64,000 bases of DNA. It comes from Pyropia haitanensis (taxonomy: Eukaryota > Rhodophyta > Bangiophyceae > Bangiales > Bangiaceae). Shown here piece by piece: positions 55,435 through 64,000 of this stretch. How positions within the stretch are numbered: the stretch's first letter is position 1; each line of letters starts with the position of its first letter. The notes under the pieces are model-generated. The model did no database searches, was not told the DNA's origin, and saw nothing but the letters and a program-made list of their open reading frames with translations. The DNA is taken from NCBI GenBank assembly GCA_008729055.1, contig SDUX01000004.1:310001-374000 (forward strand), read 5' to 3'. The position numbers and the translations under genes are program-made.

Positions 55435-56131
55435 CTACTCAGAGTTGTCGAAAGCAACCAGCTCACCACCAGAGTCTACGTAAACAGAGTCATCCTCACT
55501 CGATGATGTCCCCTCCGTAACCTCACCACCATCACTTGCGGCATCGTCAAAAACACCATCAGGGGAGCAGGTCCCATTTAAGGACCCCCACAGCACTGCC
55601 CAGCCTCCATTGGGGGAGCAACGGGCGAACCGGGACTCCAACCGGCCGGTGGGGAGCAATGCTGACCTCGGGCAGCCCACGGAGGTCTCGCGCCACGCGC
55701 TGCAAGCACGCTCGACAGCCGCCAAAGCCTCACTTACCTCGAAACGTCCATCGCCGCCGCAGCCGCCCGCCCCGCCGCGCCCGCCAATCCCGCCGCGGCC
55801 GCCACTCCCGCCGTGGCCTCCCCCCCCGCCGCCGCCGCCCCCCCCGCCGCCGCCGCCGCGCCCCGCCCGGGCGCGGCCCCCACCCCGCGCCGCGGCCGCC
55901 CGCGTGGCGCGGCGCGCGCAAAAACCGGCGCGCGCCGGCGCGGCCGCCCCCCCCCCGCCGCGACCCCCCCACCCGCCGCCGCCCCCCCCCCCGCCGCGGC
56001 CGCCCCCCCCCGCCGCGGCAGCCCGCGCGCCCCAGCGCGCCGAAAAACCGGCGCCCCGCGGCGGGGGCGGGGGCGATCTGCGGGCAGCGCGCCTCGACGA
56101 AGCGCGCGAAGCGTACCGATGACGACGTCAT
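55435..56131 (-). CDS. Candidate spliced gene inside the 2.7 kb element, acidic C-terminus
   Basis: From ATG ~56131 the minus strand reads MTSSSVRFARFVEARCPQIA, then Gly/Arg-rich repeats, up to RRRWTFR/MDVSR and a GTAAGT donor near 55738. Downstream, the frame ending at 55435 reads GVFDDAASDGGEVTEGTSSS, EDDSVYVDSGGELVAFDNSE and stop, an acidic tail preceded by no in-frame ATG, so it should be a second exon. The acceptor was not determined. The product is unknown; its position between inverted repeats suggests a transposon protein. Confidence 0.3.
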
Positions 56132-56310
56132 TGCGATGGGTGTCGGGCCAGGTCAGTACGGACACCTGCCGCATTCTGGTAACTGCACCGTTCAACTTCC
56201 ATTGACGTTGACTCGTAAGTAGATGCGCATGCGCCGCCGCCCGCCTTGCATAGGCTCCTCTCATTGGCTACAACTGAACTCGCCCCAGCGAGGTTCGGTC
56301 GTTCGTTTAC

Positions 56311-56730
56311 TTCATGCGGCAGTGATGGAAGCCGCGTGCTTGCATCTCTGATCAACGACTGAACTCTGCTTGCAGGACTGCCCTGCGTCGCACAGATTCT
56401 CGTGCTTCTCGCGACCCTGCAGTCGGCCGGTCGAGACGCTCTCAGGCACTCATCAGCGAGCAACGGCGGCCCGACTTTGCAGCAGGTCCCACTGTCACCC
56501 TTTGCAGGCGAGCCTCGCTTTTCGTGCGAGGTGGATTCGTGGGCCCGTAAGGAACATGTGCGTCCAGCGGCCACGAGCCTGCCTTATAAGCTTGCTCTCA
56601 CCGCCGGACTTGCACCCATCCCCGACCTTCGGTTCTCAACTTCACTGTTTTCCTTCCTTTCCCCCCCCCCCCCCAACCTCCCCCCCTCCACATCCCCCCT
56701 TCTCCCTCACCGCTGTTCGAGCGGCTCAAC
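56311..56730. other. 5' flank of the zinc-knuckle gene
   Basis: About 420 bases of ordinary composition ending in a C-rich leader (56660-56700). No gene is seen. Confidence 0.5.
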
Positions 56731-57879
56731 ATGGTGTGCCACCTGTGCCAGGCTACTGGGCATACGCAGCGATCTTGTCTCATGAAGAAGACATGCTGCT
56801 TGTTGAGCCTGCCGACAGACAACCCTCTGCGGCCTGCTGTACCTGCCTCTACCAAGTGCACGGTGGCGCTGTGCGCTCACCATTTTAAGTGCCCGAGGTG
56901 CGGGGAGGATGGTCACGAGGCTGACACGCTCGCCCTGCTGGCTGATCGGTGGGTGATCAATCCTCGAAACAAGGGGCAGTCGATTTCCCGTCGACCGGAT
57001 GTCGGACCCCTGCGCGGGTGCGACTTCGTGTGCAGGCTGGTGGATGACGAACGCGCCGCAGACATCTGTGAGGGGGTCAGGGCGGGCTATTTTGCCCGCG
57101 CCCAGACGAAGACTGTCGCGGCGGCGTCCGTGGCCACACTCTCCGGCCAACTGAGCGGAAACGCGGTGTGGAAACAACTGGACCCGGTGCAGACGGTCGA
57201 CCTGTTGGCCAAGAGCGGCTCCAAGGCCAGTACCCTGCATGGCTTCAATCGAGAGGCGCACGACATCGCGGCTCGTCTGCGCAAGCAAGGCTCGAGCGCT
57301 GTTGACGCCGCTATGGCGGCAGCCCGGCAGATTGGACCGCTCGTCCAAGGCGAGTCACACTCAGAAGTGGCCCCCCAATCGGCACACGACCTGACAGCAG
57401 CGGCACGTGCTAGAAAGAGATCGAGGACGGAAAATCTGGCTGAGAAGCTGCTGACCGCGCGCAAGGAAACGGCACCAGCTCTTCCTATTGCGGCATGTTC
57501 CAGTGCCGCCGTACCCGCGGTGTTGGCGGACCCGGCGTGGCCGCCGGGTGAGCGCGTCAAGTTCGAGACAACCTTGCCGGTGATTCCTGTATCTGGACGC
57601 CCGTCCCTGAGTCCCACTCAGGTGGCGGAGCTGGCGCTCTGCGCCATGTTTGGCGTTGACCACGCAACGCATCACCGCACGCTCTCGAACCAGATCTTGG
57701 GGTGTGCTGCATCGAGCCATCTCACAGGCTTTGCGTTGACGTGTGGGGCGTTCTCTCCGGCAAACATTGCGGAGCGTCTCTGCTCGTGGCCAGTCGAACA
57801 AGGCGATCTGCTGTCGAAGTCTACGCTGCTGCTGATGGTCGCAGCGTGGGCGCGTGACTACGTCATGTCTTTGCTCTAA
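56731..57879 (+). CDS. CCHC zinc-knuckle protein of unknown function, probably transposon-related
   Basis: An intact 382-residue frame starts at ATG 56731. Residues 3-16, CHLCQATGHTQRSC, fit the C-x2-C-x4-H-x4-C zinc knuckle of nucleic-acid-binding proteins. A second, incomplete Cys/His group follows at about 50-65 (CAHHFKCPRCGEDGHEADT). The remainder is mixed alpha-helical: WKQLDPVQTVDLLAKSGSKA, a basic patch (ARARKRSRTENLAEKLL) that could be a nuclear signal, and a C-terminal region LSPTQVAELALCAMFGVDHA ending WARDYVMSLL. Codon use is less GC-extreme than in gene A and gene B, as for the transposase downstream. No polymerase, integrase or protease follows. It could be a domesticated Gag-like or transposon accessory protein. 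Confidence 0.6.
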   Translation: MVCHLCQATGHTQRSCLMKKTCCLLSLPTDNPLRPAVPASTKCTVALCAHHFKCPRCGEDGHEADTLALLADRWVINPRNKGQSISRRPDVGPLRGCDFVCRLVDDERAADICEGVRAGYFARAQTKTVAAASVATLSGQLSGNAVWKQLDPVQTVDLLAKSGSKASTLHGFNREAHDIAARLRKQGSSAVDAAMAAARQIGPLVQGESHSEVAPQSAHDLTAAARARKRSRTENLAEKLLTARKETAPALPIAACSSAAVPAVLADPAWPPGERVKFETTLPVIPVSGRPSLSPTQVAELALCAMFGVDHATHHRTLSNQILGCAASSHLTGFALTCGAFSPANIAERLCSWPVEQGDLLSKSTLLLMVAAWARDYVMSLL

Positions 57880-58289
57880 CGGTTCATGCGGTCAGGTCAG
57901 ACGTTGCCAGTGGATGGCGTCTTGTGTCGACGGGGCGACGGGCGTGCTGGCCGGGGCAGCAGCGGAAGCACCTTGGTGATCATTGATCGTCACCGTCGGC
58001 GATAGGTTTCTGCACCGCTCGCGCTGTGGTGCGTGCCAGAAAAAACGACACATAAACACAAAAAGCGATGCTGCGATCCATTGGTCCGACAGCCGGTTGT
58101 CTGCACGTCTCGGTACTCTCACGTTCGCTTTTTGGGAGACGTGCCGGGAAACAGATTTACTGGCTGGGTCCGCCCTGCGGCGATGGTTCGCCGAGTGCGA
58201 CTCGTCCCTCACGTCTCAAGGGACCGACCACACGCGGCGCCACCGCGCGCAGTCCCGCGTGAGCAGACTGATCTGGAGCGACCGCACCA
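57880..58289. other. Intergenic
   Basis: About 400 bases between the zinc-knuckle gene and the VPS13-like remnant. No gene is visible. Confidence 0.5.
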
Positions 58290-61200
58290 CCCCCCTCGCC
58301 CTCCCACCGCCGCTGGGGGTAGGCGTGCCGCAGCTGGGGGTGGGGGTGCCCCTGTTCCAGGCGGGGGTGGCGCCGCCGTCGCCGCTGCCGGTGGCGGCTA
58401 CCCCAACGGCGTACCCGCCCCCCCCCCCCCCACCGCAAGCCGCCCCCACCTGGCTGTCTCCTCGCGCTGCGCGAGCAGCAGGCGGCCGTGGCACCCGACG
58501 GCGCCGGCGGCGCCGTGTCCGTCGCCGACCAGGCGCGCCGCCTCCTCGACGTGTCCCGCATCTCGGTCGACGCGAAGGTCGGCGGCGTCGACGTGACCGT
58601 CGACGGTGCGGGCGGGTGCCTCCTCGACTGCGGCACTCTTTTTACTGGCCCCTACGCGGGGGGGGGAGGGATGGCGCGGCGGGGAGCCAGGGGGGGGCAC
58701 GCCGCGGCCGTCGGTGGTGGCACACCTCGGCACCGTTGCCGTCGCGTCGGTGGGCGTGGGGGGGGAGCGTGCGCCGTTGGGCCGCGGCGGCGGCAAGGGG
58801 GGGGGGGGAAGGCGGCGCCGGCGGCGGCGGTGATGGTGGTGGTGGCGGAGGAGGCGGTGGCGGCTCGGAAGGCGCGCTGATCCGCTACAGCCCCTACAGC
58901 GTGTCGCTGACGGACCTGACGCTGGCCGTGGTGGTTTTTGCCGCCGCGGCGGCGGGCGCCGCGCTCGGCGGCGGCGGCGGCGGCCTGGGCCTAGGCCTGG
59001 ATGGCGGCCTTGGGCGGCAGCCTTTTCAGCGGCGGCGGCGGTAATTGCGGCGGCGGCGGCCGCCGCCACAGCCGCAGCCGCAGCCGGCGGCGGGCGGCGC
59101 GCGCGGGCGGTGGCGGCGTCCGCACCCCCCTCCCCCCCCCACGCGCCCCCCCCTTCCCCCCTGTGGCGCTCCCCCCCGCGCGCGCGGCGGCGGTGGAGAG
59201 TGTGATGCCGCCCATCGAGCTGGGCGTACGCGTGTTCCTCGTCCACACCCCGTCGCTGGTGGCGGCGGCGGCCCCCGCCGGCGCCGTTGCGCGCACGCCG
59301 CGGGTGCGGCTGCGGGGGGACGTGGCCGCGATTAAAACCGTCGTGTCGGACCGGGCGGTGTGGCAGGCACTGCTGCTCGCCGCCGAGTGGCTGTCCGCGT
59401 CACCGCCGCCTCCCCCAATCCCACCACCACGCCCACCCCCACCACCGCCCCCCGCCCTCCACCCCCACCCCCCCACCCCCCGCCCTTCACCCACCCCCCC
59501 CCCCCCCCCATCCCCATCTCTACCGCGACCACCGCCGCGGGCACCACCGCCGCCGCCACCCGCGACCGCCGTGCCCCGGGGGGAGAGGGGCGGCGGCACA
59601 CCGGGGCGCGTCACCGCCACGGCGGCGGACGCGCTCGGCCGCCGCCGGCTGGCGGCGGCGGCGGCGGCAGCTTGGGCGGCGGCGGCGGTGGTGGTGCCGC
59701 CGCTGCCGCCGCTGGCGCTCGGCGCGCCCGTCGTTGCGGCGGCCTTGGCGGCCGCGTCGCCGCCGCGCACGCCGCGGTGGCCGGCGGCCGGCGCAGCGGC
59801 GGCGGCGTGGGCGGTGGGGGGGGGGGGGCGGGCAGCCGCCGCGCAGCCTGGCCGAGCTGCCGGCTGGGGGGGGAGGGGGAGCGGCGGCGGCTGTGGCGGC
59901 GGTGGTGGCGGCGGCGGGGGCGGCTGGGCAATCGGCTGGGGTGGTTGCGGCAACGGCGGCGGCGGGGGAGGTGGCGGAGGTGGTGGCGGCGGTGACGGCG
60001 GCGGCGGTGGGGGCTCGCGCGGCGCGGCGTCCCCACACCCTTCCCCCGGGAACGCACCCCCCCCCCCCCCTCGCTGCGCGCTATGGACGCGGCACTCACC
60101 GTCGGGTTCGCGACGCTCGACATCCGCGACGCGGCGGACCAGTCCGTCCTGCGCCTGGCCGCGGCGGGAGGCCGCGCGGAGCTGCCGGCCACCCCAGCCG
60201 GCGCCGCGACGTTGACGCTCGACGGCCTGTCCCTGGCGGGCGCCGCGGTGCTGTCGCTGCTCGCGATCCGGGCCCGCGCGGTGTTCACGTCGCCGTGGAC
60301 AGCCGTCGAGGCGGACGAGGTGGTCGGCGCGCGGGATGTGGGGGGGGGGGACGGTCAGGGCGGAGGGGGGGGGAGGAAGGGGCAGCGTGCGGATGCTGGC
60401 GGTGGCGCTGCTGCTGTGTGGGGCGGGGGGCGGGGGTGCGTCTGGGTGGGGGGGGGGGGGGGGGAGGCGCCGCGTCTTCTGTCGTGTGGGGCCATTAGGG
60501 CCAGGCGGGCGTCGACACGGTCTGCAGTGACCTTCTCGCGCACCGGCTGGTGACGCAGGGGCGGCGGGTGCTCGAGTCGGCGCGGGCGCCGCCGCCGGGC
60601 AGCGGGCACCACCGCGGGCGCAGCTGGGAGAGTGACACGAGCGGCAGCAGCGGCAGCAGCGTGGACAGCAGCGTGGATGTGAGTGTCGATGACGGCGGCG
60701 ACGCGGGCGGCGGGATTGACGCTGCCGACGGCGGCGGCAGGTTCCCCCCGCCGGCCGGCGGCGCGGCACTTGCCGACCGCCGCCTCCGGTCGGTGAGCCG
60801 CGCGGTGGGCGACTTCGCCGTCCGCCTGCAGCGGTGGCCGCCGGGCGCGACGGAGCTGGCCGTCGGCGTCGTTGCCGTCGTTGCGCTTGCCGCCGCGGTG
60901 CACCCGATCGCGGCGCTCGCGTCGTCGCTGTCGCGCGCCGTGCGCGGCGACCGGCTGCCGTCACGCCGCCCGTCGGTGGCAACGGGGGGGGGGGGGGGGA
61001 GGGCGACGCCGCCGCCTCTCCACACGGGGAGGGGCGGCGACGGCTCTCGGCCGACGGCCGCGCGAGGGTGACGCCCCGCCGGTGGGGCGCGGCAGCGGGT
61101 GGTGGCGGTGGCAGCGGCGGTTGTGGTGGCGGCGGTGGCAGCGGTCGCGGTGGCGGCGGGGGGGGTGGGTGGCCGCAGCCCGGTTTCCGGTCGCCGCTGA

Positions 61201-62206
61201 CTTCGCCCGCGCTGCCGCCGGCGCTCGCGCCGTCGCCGGCGTACTGCTTTTCGACGGCCGCGTCCAAGGAGGCGGGCGGGAGCGTCGAGAACGGGGCGCC
61301 GGGCGTGTCGCGGGGGGGTGTGCGATCGGTGGGCGCCAAGCCCGCCGCGAGCGGGCTGCTGGCGGCCGCGGCCGCCGCCGCTGCGGCGGCGGCCGCCGCC
61401 ACCGCCGCCGCGGCGGCGGGCCGCACCCCAGAGCGGGCGACCCGGAGCGGCGGCGGAGGCGGCGGCGGTGGTGGCGCGGGTGCCGCCCCGCTGGCCCCCA
61501 CCCGCCCCCGTGCGCATCCACATTGGCGCCGTCCGCGTCATGGCAGGTGAGCCGTTGCACGCCGGCGCCGGCGGGTGTGTCGCGCGCCTCCGCGCGCGCG
61601 ACGCGACCGTGGCGGTCCCCGCCGGTGGCTCTGCGGGTCGGCTGCATGTGGCGGTCCGCAGGCTGTCGCTGGCCGACCGCTGCGCGCGTCGGGCCGACGC
61701 GTAAGAGCTCCCCCTCCTTCAACGGCCGCGGGTTGCCCGGGGCGGGGGGGTGGGAGAGGCCGCCGCGGCTGCCCGCTGGGCAGACGCGGCCGCCGCCGGC
61801 GGGGGGGGGGGGGGGGCACCGCGTCGGCCGCGTTGGCGGCGGCGGAGGAGGAGGCGCCGCCGTCCCTGGAGATGGCGTACGCCCCGGGTGTTGTGGGGGG
61901 GGGGGGGAGCGCTGCCGTGACCGTGTCGCACACGCAGGTGGCGCTGCGGCGGGGGTTCCTCACCGAGCTGGCGTGGATCCAGCGCGCGCTTGCCGCGGCC
62001 GTTGCGGTGGCCTTGGCCGACACGCCGGTCGCGCGCAACGACGCCTTCCCCACCCCCGCTCGCGGCCCCGTCCTCACCTCCGACCCCACCCCGGCCCCGG
62101 CGGTCGCACCCTGCGCCCGCCGCTCCCCCCCCCCAAAGGGCAGCCGCTGACGCTGCCGACGACGGCAAACCCGCCCCCCCCCCCCCCCGCGCCCGCCCCC
62201 TTTTAA
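58290..62206 (+). pseudogene. VPS13-like (bridge-type lipid transfer) gene fragment, broken across all three frames
   Basis: Blocks typical of the repeating beta-groove of VPS13 occur in order but in different frames: SVADQARRLLDVSRISVDAK and GGVDVTVDGAGGCLLDCGTL (58500), PSVVAHLGTVAVASVGVGG (58710), LIRYSPYSVSLTDLTLAVVV (58880), MPPIELGVRVFLVHTPSLVA and RLRGDVAAIKTVVSDRAVWQ (59200), MDAALTVGFATLDIRDAADQ (60083), LADRRLRSVSRAVGDFAVRL (60780), VARLRARDATVAVPAGGSAG (61580) and AAVTVSHTQVALRRGFLTEL (61920). The 'LGxLxhxD', 'hxLxxhxVxhP' and 'hphphxhxhL' patterns are the evidence; the chorein N-terminus and the C-terminal domains are absent. A TAA at 61702 and several poly-G frame changes make an intact product impossible as written. 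Low-complexity Gly inserts separate the blocks. Confidence 0.5.
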
Positions 62207-62520
62207 GTGACGCTCGCGACGACGCAGCTGGCGGTCGTCATCCCCGTTCTGGGTGGATTCCTTCTCGGCGTCGGCGTGACGCTCGACGCGGACGAGCTGC
62301 GCGGCACGTGGACCGGCAGCAACATGACGAACAGCGCCCCACGGCGATGACGCTCACCGGGTAGGAGGTGGCGGTGCGGGCGGCGGCCAACGAGGCAGCA
62401 GCGGTCGCGGGGGCAGCCATCGCGCGTGGCCAGGGTGTGCATCTCCTGCGCGAGGCTGTCAGTTGTCTCTTCGGAACAGCGTAGACATGGTGCAGTCCGT
62501 GGAAATATTTTTATTCTATG
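62207..62520. other. 3' flank of the transposase
   Basis: About 310 bases. An AT-rich patch (62490-62520, TATTTTTATTCT) just downstream of the minus-strand transposase stop may contain its poly-A signal. No terminal inverted repeat was identified. Confidence 0.45.
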
Positions 62521-63549
62521 TCAAGCCAACAGAGAATCAACAGTTTTTTCTACGTGCTCGAACTGCCCCACGACCTGGCGTTGGGTGATCATGCCCGCCG
62601 CCAGTGCCTGTAGTAGCATAGGATGACGCAAAAAACGACGGTCGTGGTGCACAAGCGAGCGCACGTAGCACTTCAGGTCATTGAAGACACCCTCAATTGG
62701 TTGCAGGTCCGGAGAATAAGGTGGCAGACGCAGGTAATGGACGCCGTTAGCTTGCAGGAAAGCGTCTCCCGCGGCATCATGAATGCCCGCGTTGTCAAAC
62801 AACAAAACACAGTTGGCCGGCTGGTCTTCCCAAGCAGCGCCCTCCAAGAATGGGTTCAGATTCTCAATAACAGTGCCAAGAAAAATGCGCCAGTCATAAG
62901 ACGTGACTGCAGGGCCCAACAAGCATGTCTGCAAAGCGAGAATGCCCCCATCACCGGTAATGGCCATCATCGTACTCGTCCGAGGTACTGCCCGCGGGTC
63001 CGTCTCGAGGATCCGGTACCGCTCATCCCGCCGTGCCCACCCACGCTTAAGAAAGACATCACCACCATCAGTGTGAGTCTCGTCGATGGAGACGACGCAT
63101 CGTCGCGGGATCAGACGGCGAAGCAGGCAGTGCTGGCGACGTACGTCGTCATTCCGCTCCTGATATAAGCGTTCCGCCACCTTGTTCGTGAAGCCCAGGC
63201 GTCTAAGAAACTTGGACAGCGTCGTCGTAGAGCAGTGCAGGTGCGCAAACATGCCGCCCTCGTACTCGTGCAAAGCTTTCAGGACAGCGGCGTGGTTGTG
63301 CAAGAACGCTTGAGGGTCTTGTTCAACGAGCAGCAAAATCGCCATCAGGAGCTCTTCATTGAACTGGACGCCGTCGGCGTGCGCGTTCTGGCGAGCCTCA
63401 TCGTTCCACACGGATCCGTGTGACCGGAAGTTTCTCAGCCAAACTGCCAGGGTGGGGCGCTTGCACCCAACGACGGTACAGACCTTACGGTGTGAGAAGC
63501 CCTGGTTGACCATTGCGACCGCCACGAGTCGCAGTTCGACTGCGAACAT
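62521..63549 (-). CDS. IS630/Tc1-type DDE transposase, intact
   Basis: An uninterrupted 342-residue frame starts at ATG 63549. Residues ~15-60 form a helix-turn-helix (FSHRKVCTVVGCKRPTLAVW), followed by an HTH/linker region (STTTLSKFLRRLGFTNK). The DDE_3-type catalytic core has the first Asp in RRCVVSIDETHTDGGDVF, the second in CVLLFDNAGIHDAAG and the Glu in LRLPPYSPDLQPIEGVFNDL. 33 residues separate the second Asp from the Glu, close to the 34 usual in IS630-like enzymes. The PPYSPDLxPIE signature is diagnostic of the superfamily. Such enzymes target TA dinucleotides. All catalytic residues are present, so it may be active. Terminal repeats were not found around it. It could be the source of mobility for TA-flanked elements nearby, though that is untested. 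Confidence 0.9.
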   Translation of the reverse strand: MFAVELRLVAVAMVNQGFSHRKVCTVVGCKRPTLAVWLRNFRSHGSVWNDEARQNAHADGVQFNEELLMAILLLVEQDPQAFLHNHAAVLKALHEYEGGMFAHLHCSTTTLSKFLRRLGFTNKVAERLYQERNDDVRRQHCLLRRLIPRRCVVSIDETHTDGGDVFLKRGWARRDERYRILETDPRAVPRTSTMMAITGDGGILALQTCLLGPAVTSYDWRIFLGTVIENLNPFLEGAAWEDQPANCVLLFDNAGIHDAAGDAFLQANGVHYLRLPPYSPDLQPIEGVFNDLKCYVRSLVHHDRRFLRHPMLLQALAAGMITQRQVVGQFEHVEKTVDSLLA

Positions 63550-63780
63550 CTCGATGGTGCAGGTGGGGAGTGATCGGTGGGACGGCTCTCGTTGGTGTCA
63601 CCGTCCAGGGGTGGGCAGCGAAGCGACAGAAGGGCGCGTCACTGATGCAGGCGTGGGTCGCAAGAGAGCGCCACAGTACGGGAAACGGCTATGAGCGGAG
63701 CGGACGTCGTCGGGCGTCAGGCGTCGAAAACTCGCCTGCGTTGATTGCACGCAGCACGGCACCGGTGTGCACAATTGCAG
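63550..63780. other. 5' flank of the transposase
   Basis: About 230 bases between the transposase start and the tandem repeat. No TIR or promoter motif is recognised. Confidence 0.4.
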
Positions 63781-64000
63781 ATCCGCTCTGGGGCGACGAC
63801 ACCGCTTCCGGTTTCGAACGCCTGCTGGGCTGAGTGGAACGGGTTTCTGCGCCCTTTTGGCCTGCTCTCTCGTGAGATCCCCACTGGGGCGAGGACACCG
63901 CCCCGGGTTTCGAAAGCCTGCTGGGCCGAGTGCAATGGGTATTCGCGCCCTGTTTGCCTGCTCTCTCGTGTGTGAATCCACCTGCGAGACTGGTCGCTCA
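63781..64000 (+). repeat. 95-bp tandem repeat, at least two copies, running off the window
   Basis: 63781-63875 and 63876-63970 align end to end (GATCC..CTGGGGCGA..GACACCGC..GGTTTCGAA..GCCTGCTGGGC..CCTGCTCTCTCGTG) with scattered substitutions. A third, more diverged copy seems to begin at about 63975. The array probably continues beyond the window. Confidence 0.85.

Larger units (their letters stand above)
53617..56310. mobile_element. 2.7 kb element bounded by a 35-bp inverted repeat
   Basis: Left terminus 53617-53651 (GTAAACGGACGACCGAACCC continuing to GGGGCGAGTTC) is matched by the reverse complement at 56276-56310 with two mismatches in 35. Just inside both ends the word AGCCAATG occurs in the mirrored position. 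The interior holds a GC minisatellite and a minus-strand candidate gene with a splice donor. It is thus a plausible DNA transposon with its own coding capacity. No target-site duplication is obvious. Confidence 0.55.

Noticed and set aside
58991..61501. 836-codon minus-strand open frame across the VPS13-like region
   Set aside because: No domain, low complexity, and it overlaps plus-strand blocks with recognisable patterns.
33027..64000. Possible endogenous viral element (long GC-rich genes, inverted repeats)
   Set aside because: No capsid, polymerase or packaging genes were seen; the structures fit DNA transposons and repeat-mediated duplication better.
1..64000. CRISPR arrays, bacterial operons, riboswitches, tRNA or rRNA genes
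   Set aside because: No direct-repeat/spacer structure, no Shine-Dalgarno-led operons and no tRNA or rRNA sequence was recognised by reading; a tRNAscan/Infernal run would be needed to exclude small RNAs fully.

Overview
This is a nuclear window from a very GC-rich photosynthetic eukaryote, most likely a red alga of the Porphyra/Pyropia (bangiophyte) type. The evidence is eukaryotic gene content (TFIIE-beta, exosome subunit, epsilon-COP, PP2A activator, W2-domain eIF5-mimic, complex III subunit), short GT-AG introns in a minority of genes, a plastid-type lipid-import ATPase (TGD3-like) behind a transit-peptide-like leader, and proteins swollen with Ala, Gly and Pro tracts. The species is an inference; other GC-rich algae are possible.

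Positions 1-31,750 are an ordinary gene-bearing arm with genes on both strands: TFIIE-beta (partial, -), MTR3-like exosome subunit (+), epsilon-COP (-), EXPERA/TMEM97-like (+), M19 dipeptidase (+), PTPA (+, four exons), a two-exon gene with a possible KA1-like domain (+), a secreted RidA-family protein (-), TGD3-like ABC ATPase (+), a four-TM protein (-), a small secreted repeat protein (+), a cyclin (-), class II dihydroorotase (+), a QCR10-like complex III subunit (-) and BZW/eIF5-mimic (+). Several contain one apparent frameshift, each at a long C or G run, which looks like homopolymer length error in the assembly rather than gene decay.

Positions 33,027-56,310 are dominated by repeats. 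A ~12.3 kb unit (33,027-45,306) has perfectly inverted 22-bp ends, each flanked by TA. A partial second copy lies in opposite orientation at 47,314-53,340, so the region is a large imperfect palindrome around a 2 kb spacer. Each copy carries the same two convergent, decayed, extremely Ala/Gly/Pro-rich genes: gene A, a multi-pass membrane-like protein with in-frame stops in the long copy, and gene B, with a stretch resembling GT61 glycosyltransferases. The copies differ by kilobase-scale indels in GC-rich repeats. Next to it, 53,617-56,310 is bounded by a separate 35-bp inverted repeat and holds a GC minisatellite and a candidate spliced gene.

Positions 56,731-64,000 hold a CCHC zinc-knuckle protein, a broken VPS13-like gene spread over all three frames, an intact IS630/Tc1-type DDE transposase (-), and a 95-bp tandem repeat running off the end. 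Whether the transposase moves the TA-flanked 12 kb unit is only a hypothesis. All calls come from reading the sequence; no database search was run.
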